Source: Prorocentrum cordatum
Taxonomy: Eukaryota; Sar; Dinophyceae; Prorocentrales; Prorocentraceae
Direction of reading: 5' to 3'
Length of the DNA: 64,000 nucleotides
NCBI GenBank assembly: GCA_963575745.1
Contig: CAUYUJ010005658.1
Coordinates: 457,679 to 521,678, forward strand
This document shows, piece by piece, positions 10,641 to 21,189 of the stretch. The position numbers and the translations under genes are program-made. Below the pieces are notes generated by a model. It ran no database searches. It saw nothing but the letters and a program-made list of their open reading frames with translations, and had not been told where the DNA came from. Numbering within the stretch: position 1 is the stretch's first letter; each line of letters opens with the position of its first letter.

Positions 10641-11175
10641 TAATGCGACTGGGCACATGCGAGGGGGGGGGGGGGGGGGGGGGGCGCATGCGAGCTCCGC
10701 CGCTGGGGCAGCCAGCGCGGCAGCAGCAGGGCAGCAGCAGGGCAGCAGCAGGGCAGCAGCAAGGCGCAGCAGGGCAGCAGCAGGGCGCAGCAGCAGCAGC
10801 CGAGGGAGAGCGCAGCAGGGCAGTTAGTTGAATTTGCTGCGCGCCCGTGCGTAGTGTGTCCCTGGTTCTGAGGTGGAGGTTTCGAAGGCCGTTGCGCTGC
10901 TTGGTGGTCTTGCTCTTCTGCCGCAGCGCCTCGGCGACCGCCTTGTCCACGGCCTTCTGAAACTTGGCCTTCGCAAGGCGCTTGGCCTCTTTCGCTTCCA
11001 GGGTTTTCCGCTGTTTGTACATCTGTCTGGCCGCGAATTTCTGATCGTATTCGTCCGTGCCCCCGGGAGGGTTTCCCATGGCTCCGTGGCGCCAGCGGCG
11101 CAGTTGCTTCTGATGGGCGCCTTGAACCGTGATTGCAATTGCGGCCGCGATGAAAGTGCAACAACAATGAAACAC
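10501..11175 (-). CDS. possible small basic protein, unknown
   Basis: Minus-strand frame starting at 11175. The first ~20 residues are hydrophobic (MFHCCCTFIAAAIAITV), like a signal or anchor segment. A charged helical part follows (MGNPPGGTDEYDQKFAARQM, then Lys/Arg/Glu/Ala-rich) to about 10829. Beyond that the frame is only translated CAG repeat and satellite up to the stop at 10501, so a real product, if any, would correspond mainly to 10829-11175. An internal Met near 11080 is an alternative start. Family not recognised. It could equally be a chance ORF in GC-rich DNA. Confidence 0.25.
   Translation of the reverse strand: MFHCCCTFIAAAIAITVQGAHQKQLRRWRHGAMGNPPGGTDEYDQKFAARQMYKQRKTLEAKEAKRLAKAKFQKAVDKAVAEALRQKSKTTKQRNGLRNLHLRTRDTLRTGAQQIQLTALLRSPSAAAAAPCCCPAAPCCCPAAALLLPCCCRAGCPSGGARMRPPPPPPPSHVPSRITITIMLSVPIDPNQNRGQDQSWSQLWLALYSYHYYTINANRPEAEP
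10655..10825. repeat. poly-G run and GCAGCAGG microsatellite
   Basis: A run of ~24 G residues at 10661-10684 is followed by GCAGCAGGGCAGCAGCAGG repeats to about 10825. Confidence 0.9.
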
Positions 11176-11634
11176 TTAAGATGGCATGTATGATTTTTGT
11201 AATCGATAATCTAACCTGGTTCCCCTTACTCCTCGTCCTCCGCTTCCTCTCCCCCCCATCCTCCCCCCCTTCCCCGCGGCATCCCGCGTCGCCCCCTCCT
11301 GCTTTTCCCCGCCCGCCGCGGGGCGGGGTGGGGGGGGGGGCGAACAATCAAACACTCACGAGGAAAGCCAAACGAATCAAAACATACCAAAGAGCCAGAG
11401 CTGGAACAAAACTAAAACCAACAAACACTCGAAACAACCAAATGCACGTAAACAAACAAACGCAGCTACGCCTTGTCCACCCCCGCACCACCCACCACCC
11501 GCCCCCAGAGTACACGTGTGCGTGTATTTTGTTTGTTTCTCCCTTTTTGGGGGCCGTGAGTCTTTGATGTGTTTGATGTGTTTTTTCCATTGTGTTCTTT
11601 GGTTTTCCAATCCCCAGCTGGAGGAAGGAGGATC

Positions 11635-11682
<48 letters not shown>

Positions 11683-11850
11683 TGGAGGAGGGGGGGGGGG
11701 TGATCACGGAGCGGGGACGACGGGGAGAGGGAGGAGGAAGGGGGGGAGGAAGGAAAGAGGAGGAAACGGCCGAACAGTGGGCGAAAGAGGAGGGGTACGA
11801 CAACGACGTCGACGGAGGGGCAAGTAGGACGAGGAGGGCGAAGAGGGGGA
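11176..11850. other. low-complexity stretch: C-rich, A-rich, (GAT)n, GGA-rich
   Basis: C-rich near 11230-11300, a G run at 11325-11340, an A-rich part 11340-11460, (GAT)n at 11637-11682 and GGA-rich 11685-11790. No gene seen. Confidence 0.8.
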
Positions 11851-12900
11851 TCGCTTTGAAAAGCGCCAAGATGACCTCGCACGCAGGTCCCATGCCAACA
11901 TGTTGTAGACACTCCATACACATTGAACACCGCGGCACCGTGCTCAGAACCGCGGCAATCTATCTTCGGAGTCATGTCGGTCCTGGTCTTGTGCGCCGAG
12001 CATGGGAATCACTTAGTTGTGGAGTTGAAAGTCGTTTCTAGGCTGGCGCGTCCACCAGCCTCGCGGCGACGTAATTCCTGTTTTAAGTCTTCCGCGGGCT
12101 GGCGCTTGCCCGGGGGTCGGGGCGACTTAACTCCGCCGTTAAGTCTTGGACAACCTCCCGGTTTCAGTCGCTATCGTTTGGGCCGTCTTTGGGCTTGTTT
12201 GGGTTTTCCTGAAACCATCGTGAGCCGTGTCAATGCCCTCGTGGACCCCCAAGAGGCCCAAAAGGCCGACCCAACAGATTTCCAATGGTTTTGGAATGTT
12301 TCTGAGGCCCAGTGCATGGTATGGTCGAAGTGTGGTGGCCACCATCTTTGGTGCGGTCGAAGCGGGGTGGCCTCGGGGGTGGGGGGTGGGGGGGGTGAGA
12401 GGCCTACACCGGATTGGAAAGCAGCACAGTATGTAGCAAGTCTGCAAGCATCGGATACATGGGACTCGTTGCATCAAGGCGTTCGCCCAAAGACGCTGCC
12501 GCTCAGAACGTCGCGTCCTGACGTGGAATCCACAGGCTTGCGCCGCATCCGCCGACCATTCGTACGTGCCAAAAAAAGCTCGGGAAATGGCCAAGCCCCC
12601 CTTGCTCAAATTCTCAGTTTGGAATGTTTGGGGGGGATTGAGTGGGGGAGCCATCTCACACGCCTGGAGAGCCACATATGGGGTCGACGGATTTTGAGAT
12701 AGCCCAGGGCCTTTCCCCAGGGCCACTGGGACGCTTGCCCCCCGACCCCTGCCCGTTCTCCACCTATTCCTAGGCTCAAGCAAGACGTGACATACCTGAG
12801 CAAGAGACCCGTATTACTGTCGTGCGTTATCCACTGCCAGCGAACATGGAACCATGCAGCACAGCGATGCGCATCAAGGAGTGGGCCAGCGCGGTGTCCA
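11851..12900. other. unique GC-rich sequence, no gene recognised
   Basis: Contains short degenerate words such as GGGCCGTCTTTGGGC and AAGAGGCCCAAAAGGCC that also fill 51720-52210 and 60600-60830, and a G run near 12375-12395. Overlapping ORFs on both strands have no recognisable domain. The last part leads into the RRM gene and may hold its 5' end. Confidence 0.5.
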
Positions 12901-13049
12901 GCCACGCGGAGTTCACCATCGTCATCGTGGAGTGCCTCATGACTTCACAACACTGGAGATGAGGCTCTTCATCAGTTCGATGGGCTTCGGCCAAGCCTAC
13001 GACTATCTCTATATACCCCGCTGCCTGCAGACGCGCTGCTGCAGGGGGT

Positions 13050-13064
13050 ACGCTTTCATTAACT
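13050..13064 (+). repeat. 15-bp direct repeat ACGCTTTCATTAACT, left copy
   Basis: Identical to 13686-13700. It lies in the RRM coding sequence (codons for Ala-Phe-Ile-Asn) and flanks the 621-bp insert, like a target-site duplication. Confidence 0.8.
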
Positions 13065-13685
13065 CCAGCAGGTGCAGCCGGCCCAAGCGCAGACCTCGGG
13101 GGAAGTTTTGCTGCAGAGCCCGCTCCGGCACTTGCTTTACGTTCAGGCGCTGATTCACCCTCGCAGTCTGAAGGTACCCTCAATTCCCGGCACCAGCTCC
13201 CCGAATCTATTGCTGGGAGTGCAATTGGCGCCAGTTCTTGCCACACACTGGGGCGAGAACCATCTGGGCCACCTGCACGTGCCAAAGATCCTGCACGATC
13301 TAGTGCACACCAACAGGGAGCTTCGTCAGGGAAGCCTTCCTTTGGACGTGTTGAGGGCGATGCTGGACCCAAATCTGGCCAGCCTCAGCCTTACCCGGGT
13401 CGGAAGAAGTAGCCTGCCCCTCTTCCGTTCATGCGGCAGTCCCGACATTGCCGTTTCCATATGTGCTCAGGTATTCCAGTTGGGTGGCTGCATACTTCGA
13501 GCAACTCTGCTACGTGTACTTCGAGTTCCTGAGGCAGAGCAACTTCTGAGGGGTGCCCTTTCTTACCTCTTCGGCTACGTTCCAACGTGGGCCCATCTTA
13601 GGCCGCGATTGCTGCACCAGGCCTCTAAGCAGCCTGACTCGTTTGTTTTTCTTGTGGCTGGGCAGCCCCCAGTCTTTTCCATTCC
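13065..13685. mobile_element. 621-bp insert in the RRM gene (introner-like or small transposon)
   Basis: The insert is flanked by the 15-bp direct repeat. Insert plus one repeat is 636 bp, a multiple of three, so frame is kept on both sides, but stops lie within it. I see no terminal inverted repeat. A GT-AG pair (GT at 13072, AG at 13664-13665) would join the exons in frame and leave a short duplicated AFIN segment. It could therefore be spliced as an intron derived from an insertion. No coding domain seen inside. Confidence 0.5.
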
Positions 13686-13700
13686 ACGCTTTCATTAACT
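13686..13700 (+). repeat. 15-bp direct repeat, right copy
   Basis: Second copy of ACGCTTTCATTAACT; the RRM coding frame resumes here. Confidence 0.8.
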
Positions 13701-13870
13701 TTGTTAGTCCAGAAGTCGCCCAAAGTTTCATCGAGAGGATGCGTGCTGAACTGTCGGATGGTTGGCGCATGCTGAGGTTCTCGACCGCCGCGACGCAAGG
13801 GCTGGCAGAGAACGTCATCAAGTGGCTACGTGGGCACTTGCGGCAGCTGAAGGACCCCGAGGTGCTGCCC

Positions 13871-14454
13871 TACGTGAGGCCGCTGCAGGACATGGGGCTG
13901 ACCACCCCCGCGCAGCTGCTGTCGCCCCTGCAGGGGCGTTCGGGCAACGAGGTCGAGCCCCGCACCGGCGGCGCCCTTCCGCGGACGGGCGGCCGTGGAC
14001 GCCAGGCACCGGCGGCGGCCGGGTCCGACGGCCGCAGCCGCTGGCCGCGCGCACCACGAGCCGCTTGCCGGGGCGGCCGCTGGCCGGAGCCGCTGGCCGC
14101 AGCCGTTGGCGGTCACGACGCGTACGGCGCGCAGCCGGGCCCCGACGAGGTCCGCCACGCGGGCGGCGGTGCGCCTGGGCTCGTGCCCGAGGCGTGGCGC
14201 AGCGCCTCCGGCATGGCGCCGGCGCCCTGGCCCGCCGGCCGTTCCTGGGCCGATGTCGGGGGCGGCCCTCGCCACGTTGCCGACCGTTGGGCGCAAGTGG
14301 TGGCGCCAGAGGCCATGGCGTCGCCCGTCGTTTGGCGCCCTGAGCACGCCGGGGAGACTCCTGCGCGCGCGCACGTCTGGCGCATGTCGCTGTGAACGCC
14401 AGGCTGGGCTCTCGCCGCCAGGCCGCCCGCATGGGGTCGGAGCAGATTGTGTCG
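13871..14454. other. very GC-rich sequence after the RRM
   Basis: The RRM frame remains open to the stop near 14395, giving an Arg/Ala/Gly/Pro-rich tail. All frames are open because of base composition. It may be the 3' part of the RRM gene or unrelated. Confidence 0.35.
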
Positions 14455-14570
14455 GTGGATCGCCCCGCATCGCCGATGCGTCGGCGATGTGGCTCGATGT
14501 GGAGCCGAATTTTTCTCCACGCCGACATCGCCGAGTCGCTGATGCATCGGCGATGCGGCGCGATCATTCG
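14455..14570. repeat. ~115-bp imperfect hairpin
   Basis: The left arm (from 14458, GATCGCCCCGCATCGCCGAT then GCGTCGGCGATG) pairs with the right arm (reverse complement of 14525-14568, GATCGCGCCGCATCGCCGAT then GCATCAGCG...CGGCGATGTCG). There are few mismatches and one ~9-base bulge. No flanking duplication seen. Confidence 0.7.
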
Positions 14571-14953
14571 ACCCCATCTATTCTGACCCCGTTTGAGCGG
14601 CCTCCATTGCTGCGATCGCACGCATTCGTTTTTGCAAGTGTGGTATCATGGTATCACAGGCATTCTCCGCAGGTCCATTCCACACAGTGCGATGCTGCCG
14701 TGCTGTCCTTGCTCCACCGCAGACACCGATAGGGAGATCTACGACGGGGGCATGAAGCTTGGCCTGAAATGAAGCATGGCATCGCAATATGTTGGGCATA
14801 ATGCTGGGCCCCGAAGGCCCGATTGTGATGGGCCTGAAGGGCGAAGCTTCGGGCTTGGTTTTAGGCCCATTGTAGGTCGGTGTCGGGCCTTCCACATCAA
14901 ACTAGTCTTTCGACTGCTGGGCGTCGCCATCTAAAAGCCAGCGCCGTAGTCAC

Positions 14954-14986
<33 letters not shown>

Positions 14987-15050
14987 CAGGGTCGCAACAA
15001 TGATGGTGTTGCCTCGAGTGATCGCCATCACTTCAGGCCCCCCCAGAGGT
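14571..15050. other. unique sequence with an (AT)n microsatellite
   Basis: Holds a GGGCC-rich part (14800-14890) and (AT)n/(TATA)n at 14951-14989. No gene seen. Confidence 0.7.
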
Positions 15051-15054
15051 TGGG

Positions 15055-16085
15055 CCTGAAGTTAGGTAGTAGAGACGGCCTGCGGACTCTCGCGTGAAAA
15101 GAATCTGATTCAATGCTGTAGGCAATGATGATGTCTCTGAGACGGGCTGTGTGGGGGCGGACCCATACTTGCGCGGCGTCTGGACACATAACGCGATGGC
15201 AGAGCGGCAGAGTTAGTTGTTGATTGCAGATCACATGTGCGCACCTTCTGGAGACACATCGCACTTTTTTTTCACCCGCCGCGGATCTATCTGCGCGATC
15301 TTCGTTTGGATTGTGTGATCGTATCCCGCCCAAGCTTGGTATCCGGACCCCATCGCAGTTCTCGTATAACCATTCTCCTATCCCCATATCTCCTACTCCT
15401 CCCGCTCCTCGTGGTTCCGTGCCTGCAGAGCCTGGGCCGGAAGTTCGGTAGTAAAGACGTCCTGCGGAATCTCGCATGGAAGGAACATGAATCCACGCTG
15501 TGGGCAATAATGATGCCTCTGAGACGCATTGTGTGGGGGCGGACCTCTTCGCATCGCAGTTCCCATAGGGCAATTGTCCCATCCCGATGTCTCCTGCTCC
15601 TCCAGCTACTCGTGGTTCTGTGCCTGCAAAGGCGGGGCCTGCAGTTCGGTAGTAGAGACGGCCTGTGGAATCTCGCATGCAAGGAATCTGAGTCGATGCT
15701 GTAGGCAATGATGATGCCTCTGAGACGGCTTGTGTGTGTGTATGGGGGGACTGGCCCCGTCGCCAGTCTTATAAAACGGTCATCCTCATTTCTCCTGCTC
15801 CTCCCGCTCCTTGTCGTTTTGGGTAACCTGTCCCCGGCCGTTGGAAGTTGGAGCGCGGCGGAGCCTGATTCGGCCAGCTTACTGTTCTGCAGGCCACACT
15901 TGCGCGGCGTCTGGACACATAACGCGATTGCGGAGTCCGACTCGGCAGATTTAGTTGTTGATTGCAGATCACATATGCGCACCGTCTGGAGACACAGCGC
16001 ACTTTTATTCACCCGCCGCGGATCCATCTGCGCGATTTTTGTTTGGATGGTGTGATCGCATCCCGCCCAAGCTCGGTATCCGCGC
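15055..16085 (+). repeat. interspersed ~115-bp and ~185-bp repeats
   Basis: A ~115-bp unit (GTAGTAGAGACGGCCTG ... CTGTAGGCAATGATGATG ... TCTGAGACGG) occurs at about 15065-15170, 15440-15542 and 15640-15742. A ~185-bp unit (TTGCGCGGCGTCTGGACACA ... TTAGTTGTTGATTGCAGATC ... CATCCCGCCCAAGCT) occurs at 15168-15350 and again at 15897-16080. Both are in the same orientation. Between them lie CTCCTGCTCCTCC-type tracts. Not coding as far as I can see. Confidence 0.8.
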
Positions 16086-16748
16086 TTTCTTTGAGCATTC
16101 CGCCAAGCTGCCAAGGAGGAAGGAGAGGTCCCTGGACGAAAAAAGGAGAGGGCCGGACCAATTGGGGCGGAAGAAGTTTTGGGGCAAGCGCGAGGGATGG
16201 CGCCCGCGGGTCAATTCTTCCAGATTGCGCGGCCCCCTGGCCGCTGCTTGTTTCACGCTCGCCCGTCTGAGGCTGGAAAGTTTCCAGCCTGAGGGGCGCG
16301 ATCTGAACGATGAATGTGAAACATGATGTTTTCAACGCGCTTAACTATCCTGGCCGCCGAGGAGTTGCCGAACCCTGGACTGGCCTCGCTCTGACTGAGC
16401 GCCTTGGGCCCATGCAGTTTCGGACTCGCTCGCTCCCGCAGTTGAGGAGATCTGCAGTGCATCTGCACTGGGTCTCTCCATCGCCCACCGAGGGGCGCGA
16501 TCTGCAGTGGATCTCCCGGCGCAGTCCCAGCGATGTGGGGAGCCCAGCGGCAGAGATCCAGGCAGGGAGCAGAGAGACGGACGCGACCGACGGACGAACG
16601 GCAGACGGCGGACCGAGCACGACGGGAGGCCGCGATGAGGGGGGGGGGGGGGGGGGGGGCAGGGGGGGGGGGGCAGGGGGGGCTCGGACGGGGCGTGGGA
16701 AAAGGGCGCGCCGGGCGCGCGCCTGGGCCCCCAAGCCCGCGACCCAAG
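16086..16748. other. GC-rich unique sequence with G runs
   Basis: Contains two GGGGCGCGATCTG words (about 16273 and 16491) and G runs at 16637-16678. Ends at the breakpoint of the segmental duplication (16749). No gene recognised. Confidence 0.6.
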
Positions 16749-16772
16749 CTCGTTGAACTCAGCGCGCACGCG

Positions 16773-17624
16773 CTAGAAATCTGCGACGCTGAACTCGACC
16801 CCGAAAAAGAAAATGCCCAGTGCGTCGGGGCCGGGCCCCAAGGCCACCTCGGGATCATCGATGTAATCGCGGAGCACTGGGACCGGCCATTCCCCGAAGC
16901 TCGCCGCCTCGGCGGTGTCCACCAAGTTGACTGCGTTGAGAATCACCTCAACGATGTTCTTGGCAACGAAATTGCGATTCCCTGGGCGGGACTTGAAATA
17001 ATCAACCAATTTCTTGTAGGTCGTGGCCTCGCGCATCTGTGCAAACATGTCTTGTCGCAATCGGCCGTGCTCCCCAGCGAGCGCCACCCCGGCCCGGTGC
17101 GAGCTCGGGCCTGGCAGTTTGGAAAGCTCTAAAGTCAACATCTGCTGCCACACGATATCATCTTGCGCCGCAATGAATGCGCCAAGGGCTTCCGGCGTGG
17201 AGATGACTTTGAAACCAACGTACTCGGGGAAGCTTTCGACCAGCAGGCGCACGGGAGATGCCTGCCTCAATTTACCAAAACATGTCATTGTGTGCCACAG
17301 ATGCAAAGCGTGACGGCCGTCTGTGAATTGCTGCAGCCATTTGACTGTCGACGCCGTCAGAGGGTCGTCTGGGGTGGGCTTGATGAGGTGTATTTGCGAA
17401 CAGAACATGATGTCTGCGCCCGCCCAGTGCGTCCCGACGTATTGGTGGCAGTCGACCGGCATTTGCTGTCGGGCATGCTTGCTCACCTTCAGCCTTTTCA
17501 TGCCATTGCGGGCGAGGCCAAACGCGCGGACCATCTTGGTGTACGCATCACTCTTGTCGGCCGCGCCCCCCACGTGAAGCTCGACGCTATCCCAGTCAAC
17601 GGCCTTGGCGGCTTTGGCGGCCAT
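16773..17624 (-). pseudogene. truncated second copy of the hypothetical gene (copy B)
   Basis: Starts at the ATG at 17624-17622 and matches copy A without gaps to the stop at 16773. That stop is a nonsense change: the codon after Asp-Phe is GAG (Glu) in copy A and TAG here. About 24 bp further the duplicated sequence ends, so roughly the last 130 codons of copy A are missing. Amino-acid differences include Cys/Trp, Ile/Val, Ser/Pro, Gln/Glu, Cys/His, Val/Met, Arg-Gln/Lys-Lys, His/Arg and Leu/Pro. The frame is also open upstream to 17843, but that part does not keep frame in copy A, so I do not count it as coding. Function unknown. Confidence 0.65.
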
Positions 17625-17964
17625 GATGGTGCGAGTAACAAAAAAGTTAATGCACGCGACAGTAAGAAACGCAGCGGGGTTCCGAGGCAGGAACTCGCCG
17701 GTCCGGAAATCTTTCTTCTCTAAGCCAAACAACGAACGATCACCATACAATGTGTGAGGGGAGGTCGGCACGCTGTGCAGGTGGCTGGCATGCCTGCCAG
17801 AACCCGCCTTGTGACCACCAGCCGTCATGGGCGCAACATGCACCTGAGACTAAATAGCTACGGTTGGGAACCATGGTATGCAATGCCACTTATGCACACG
17901 CTCGCGCCGACAGTGCGATGCTACTCGTGCCGACAGTGCGACGCTGAGTGGCAGTGTTTTGCGC

Positions 17965-18690
17965 AGCGCCTGTCAGGCTGCACTCCTCTCCTCCTCCTCC
18001 TCCTGGTCCTCATCTCTTCGTCGTCCTCCTCACCCTCCTCCTCCTCCTCGTCCTCCCCTTCCTCCTCCTCTTCATGCTCACCTCCTCCCTCACTCCCTCC
18101 TCGCTCTCCCCTCCTTCCCTCCATGACTCCCTCCTGCATCTCGTCTCTCCCTCCTCCCTCTCCTCCTCCTTCGTCGTCGTCGTCGTTTTCCTCCTCCTCT
18201 TCCTCCTCCTCCTCCCTCGTGCTCCTCCTCCTCTTCCTCCTCCTTCTCTTCCTCCTCCCTCCTCCTCCTCCTCCTCGTCATCCTCCTCCTGTTTCATTAG
18301 GAACCTTGAGTGCCAGCGCCCGTCAGGCTGCACTCCTCTCCTCCTCCTCCTCCTGGTCCTCATCTCTTCGTCGTCCGTCTCACCCTCCTCCTCGTCGTCC
18401 TCCCCTTCCTCCTCCTCTTCATGCTCACCCCCTCCCTCACTCCCTCCTCGCTCTCCCCCCCTTCCCTCCATGACTCCCTCCTGTATCTCGTCCTTGCCTG
18501 TTCCCTCTCCTCCTCCTTCGTCGTCGTCGTCGTCTTCCTCCTCCTCCTTCTCCTCCCCCTCCTCCTCCTCCTTTTCCTCCTCCTCCTCCTCCTCCTCCTC
18601 CCTCCTGCTCCTGCTCCTCCTCCTCCTCCTCCTCCCTCCTGCTCCTCCTCCTCCTCGTCATCTTCTTCCTGTCCCATGAGGAACCTTGAG
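17965..18690. repeat. CTC/CTT-rich low-complexity block (copy B)
   Basis: Counterpart of 8490-9285 with different tract lengths. Frames read as poly-Ser/Pro/Leu or poly-Glu/Arg. Confidence 0.9.
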
Positions 18691-18738
18691 TGCAAGGTCT
18701 GACCCGACGAGGCCCAGGCTCAGCCAGAGAGAGGCCAC

Positions 18739-18769
18739 GATATCCCCCTAGTCATCACCCCCCTCTTGG
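18739..18769 (-). repeat. conserved ~30-bp motif, copy 2
   Basis: Identical in its core to 9333-9364 (GATATCCCCCTAGTCATCAC); it came with the segmental duplication. Confidence 0.6.
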
Positions 18770-18791
18770 CCGCTCCTGACCGTAGCAACCC

Positions 18792-19838
18792 CAACCACCA
18801 CTGTGACCAGGACTGGTCCTGGTCACGGTTCTGGATCAGGTCGAATCGCATTAATAATATAATAATGGAATAATTGAACCCAAACCACAATTGTGACCAG
18901 GAGTGGTCCTGGTCACAAATCTGGTTCGGGTCGAGTGGCACTACTAATATTATAATAATACTAATGCAACCCCAACCACAATTGTGACCAGGAGTGGTCC
19001 TGGTCACGGTTCAGCTTCGGGTCGATTTGCATTTATAGTATAATAATGATATGAATACAACGCCAATCACAATTGTGACCAGGACTGGTTTTGGTCACGG
19101 TTTTGGTTCGGGTCGATGGGCATGAATAAGAATAATACCAATGCAACCCCAGCCACAACTGTGACCAGGACTGGTCTGGGTCACGGTTCTGGTTCGGGTC
19201 GATTCGCATTAATATTATAATAATGATTTTAATGCAACCCCGGCCACAATTGTGACCAGGACTGGTCCTGGTCACGGGTCTGGTTCGGGCCGGTTGGCAT
19301 TAATAATAATAATATAATAATACTAATGCAACCCCAACCACCACTGTGACCAGGACTGGTCCTGGTCACGATTCTGGTTCGGGTCGATTCGCATTAATAT
19401 TATACTAACGATATTGACCAGGACTGGTCCTGGTCACGGTTCTGGTCCGGGTCGAGTGGCATCAATAATATTATAGTAATATTAATGCAAACCCAACCAC
19501 AACTGTGACCAGGACTGGTCCTGGTCACGGTGCTGGTTCGGGTCGATTCGCATGACTAATATTTGAATAAAAGTAATTTAGCCCCAATTTCAATTGTGAC
19601 CAAGACTGGTCCTGGTCACGGTTTTGGTTCGGGTCGATTGGCATTAATAATGTTATCATAATACTAATGCAAACCCAACCACAACTGTGACCAGGACTGG
19701 TCAGGTCACGGTGCTGGTTCGGGTCGTATGGCATTAATGAGCGTATAATAATATTAATGCAACCCCAACCACAATTGTGACCAGGACTGGTCCTGGTCAT
19801 GGTTTTGCTTCGGGTCGATTTGCATTTATAGTATAATT
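18792..19838 (-). repeat. 91-bp palindromic satellite array, minus orientation (copy B)
   Basis: About 11-12 units like those at 9377-10545, with some units deleted relative to copy A. One junction near 19412 joins two half-units (ACGATATTGACCAGGACTGG). Confidence 0.95.
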
Positions 19839-20240
19839 ACTCCGACGGAAGAACCCCACATAAGAATCCTCTGGGCGAGTCTGGAAGAAAACCATCACCG
19901 TCGTCCTCGTGGTTGGTGAGGCGTCCTGGCTGTCTCTTCTGCGTATATTTCCTGTCGCCTTGGCGCGGGCCCCCCTTCCACTCCTTACGTTGTCCCCATC
20001 CTCGCCCCCCTGTTTGTTCCGCGCCCCGCCACCTCCTCCCCTTCCTGTTGCGTGAGCGCGCATGTCGATGTTCCTCGGCGCCGTCGCCGCCACGGCCAGC
20101 ACAGGCGCGTTCTCTACTGGTCACGTCGCGCAGCCGTTGGGACAACCCCGCGGGCTTCGAGCGAGGCGCAGCCGCGCTCAGGCGGAAGGCAGCACGAAGC
20201 CCAGCTCTGCCGCGAGCTGCTTCGCCTCCGCCCTGGACAA
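19839..20240. other. unique GC-rich sequence
   Basis: A minus-strand frame 19837-20283 (Arg/Gly/Glu-rich, MGSSSLNMEEVSGGFVQ start) covers this part. Its N-terminus comes from the 160-bp satellite. I recognise no domain and consider it doubtful. Confidence 0.35.
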
Positions 20241-21189
20241 AACCGCCTGAGACTTCCTCCATATTCAGGCTTGAGGAGCCCAAAAGTGACGACAGTTAAA
20301 GGGTTCCGATGACCCGCTTGGATTACCAACATGATCTGCGGGCCCCATAGGGAGGGAGCTCCCACCTGAGACTTCCTCACAATTCACTCAGAGACGAGGT
20401 TCCCGCCTGAGACTTCCTCCAAATTCAGGCTTGACGAGCCCAAAAGTGACGACAGTTACAAGATTCCGATGACCCGCTCGGATTACCAACATGATCTGCG
20501 GGCCCCATAGGGAGGGGGCTCCCGCCTGAGCCTTCCTCAGAATTCACTCACAGACGAGGCTCCCGCCTGAGACTTCCTCCAAATTCAGGCTTGAGGAGCC
20601 CAAAAGTGACGACAGTTATAGGATTCCGATGACCCGCTCGGATTACCAACATGACCTGCGGGCCCCATAGGGAGGGAGCTCCCGCCTGAGACTTCCTCCC
20701 AATTCACTCACACACGAGGCTCCCGCCGGAGACTTCCTCCATTTTCAGGCCTGGGGAGCTCAAAAGCGACGACAGTTACAGGATTCCGATGACCCGCTCG
20801 GATTACCAACATGATCTGCGGGCCCCATAGGGACGGGGTTCCCGCCTGAGCCTTCCTCACAATTTACTCACAGACGAGGCTCCCGCCTGAGACTTCCTCC
20901 AAATTCAGGCTTGAGGAGCCCAAAAGTGACGACAGTTACAGGATTCCGATGACCCGCTCGGATTACCAACATGATCTGCGGGCCCCATAGGGAGGGAGCT
21001 CCCGCCTGAGACTTCCTCCCAATTCACTCACAGACGAGGCTCCCGCCTGAGACTTCCTCCATTTTCAGGCCTGGGGAGCTCAAAAGTGACGACAGTTACA
21101 GGATTCCGATGACCCGCTCGGATTACCAACATGATCTGCGGGCCCCATAGGGAGGGGGCTCCCGCCTGAGACTTCCTCACAATTTACTC
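20241..21189 (+). repeat. 160-bp satellite array, block 1 (six units)
   Basis: GATTACCAACATGATCTGCG begins at 20321, 20481, 20641, 20801, 20961 and 21121, a spacing of exactly 160 bp each time. The unit contains CCCATAGGGAGGG, CTCCCGCCTGAGACTTCCTC (twice), TTCAGGCTTGAGGAGCCC and AAAAGTGACGACAGTTACAG. Confidence 0.97.

Larger units (their letters stand above)
12902..13870 (+). pseudogene. Mei2-like RNA-binding protein (RRM_2 type), interrupted
   Basis: Two plus-strand pieces together spell a Mei2-type C-terminal RRM. Piece 1 (about 12930-13064) encodes VPHDFTTLEM, GFGQAYDYLYIP and CCRGYAFIN, matching the YDFxYLP...GYAFIN signature. Piece 2 (13686-13870) encodes AFINFVSPEVAQSFIERM and then a WRMLRFSTAATQGLAENV segment, typical of the last strand and following helix of this family. 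Such proteins bind RNA; the best-known member controls meiosis in fission yeast, and dinoflagellates carry many copies. A 621-bp insert separates the pieces, and 'AFIN' is encoded on both sides because of a 15-bp direct repeat. The first strand (FTIVIV, near 12912-12928) is in another frame, so there is also a frameshift near 12930. It may be a pseudogene captured in the giant element, or a gene with an intron and an assembly error. Downstream to 14395 the frame stays open but is GC-rich and featureless. Confidence 0.7.
16749..19838. repeat. segmental duplication, copy B
   Basis: Direct repeat of 7266-10545, offset 9,483 bp in the gene part. The left breakpoint lies inside the unknown gene; the right breakpoint is within the satellite at TTTATAGTATAATTA. 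The sequence on either side differs from copy A. Confidence 0.9.

Noticed and set aside
13872-14621. Several overlapping 190-270-codon ORFs on both strands
   Set aside because: Very high GC removes stop codons; apart from the possible RRM tail none has a recognisable motif.
17625-17843. 73-codon N-terminal extension of hypothetical gene copy B
   Set aside because: The equivalent region of copy A has frame-breaking indels, while the part after the MAAKAAK start has none, so the extension is probably not coding.
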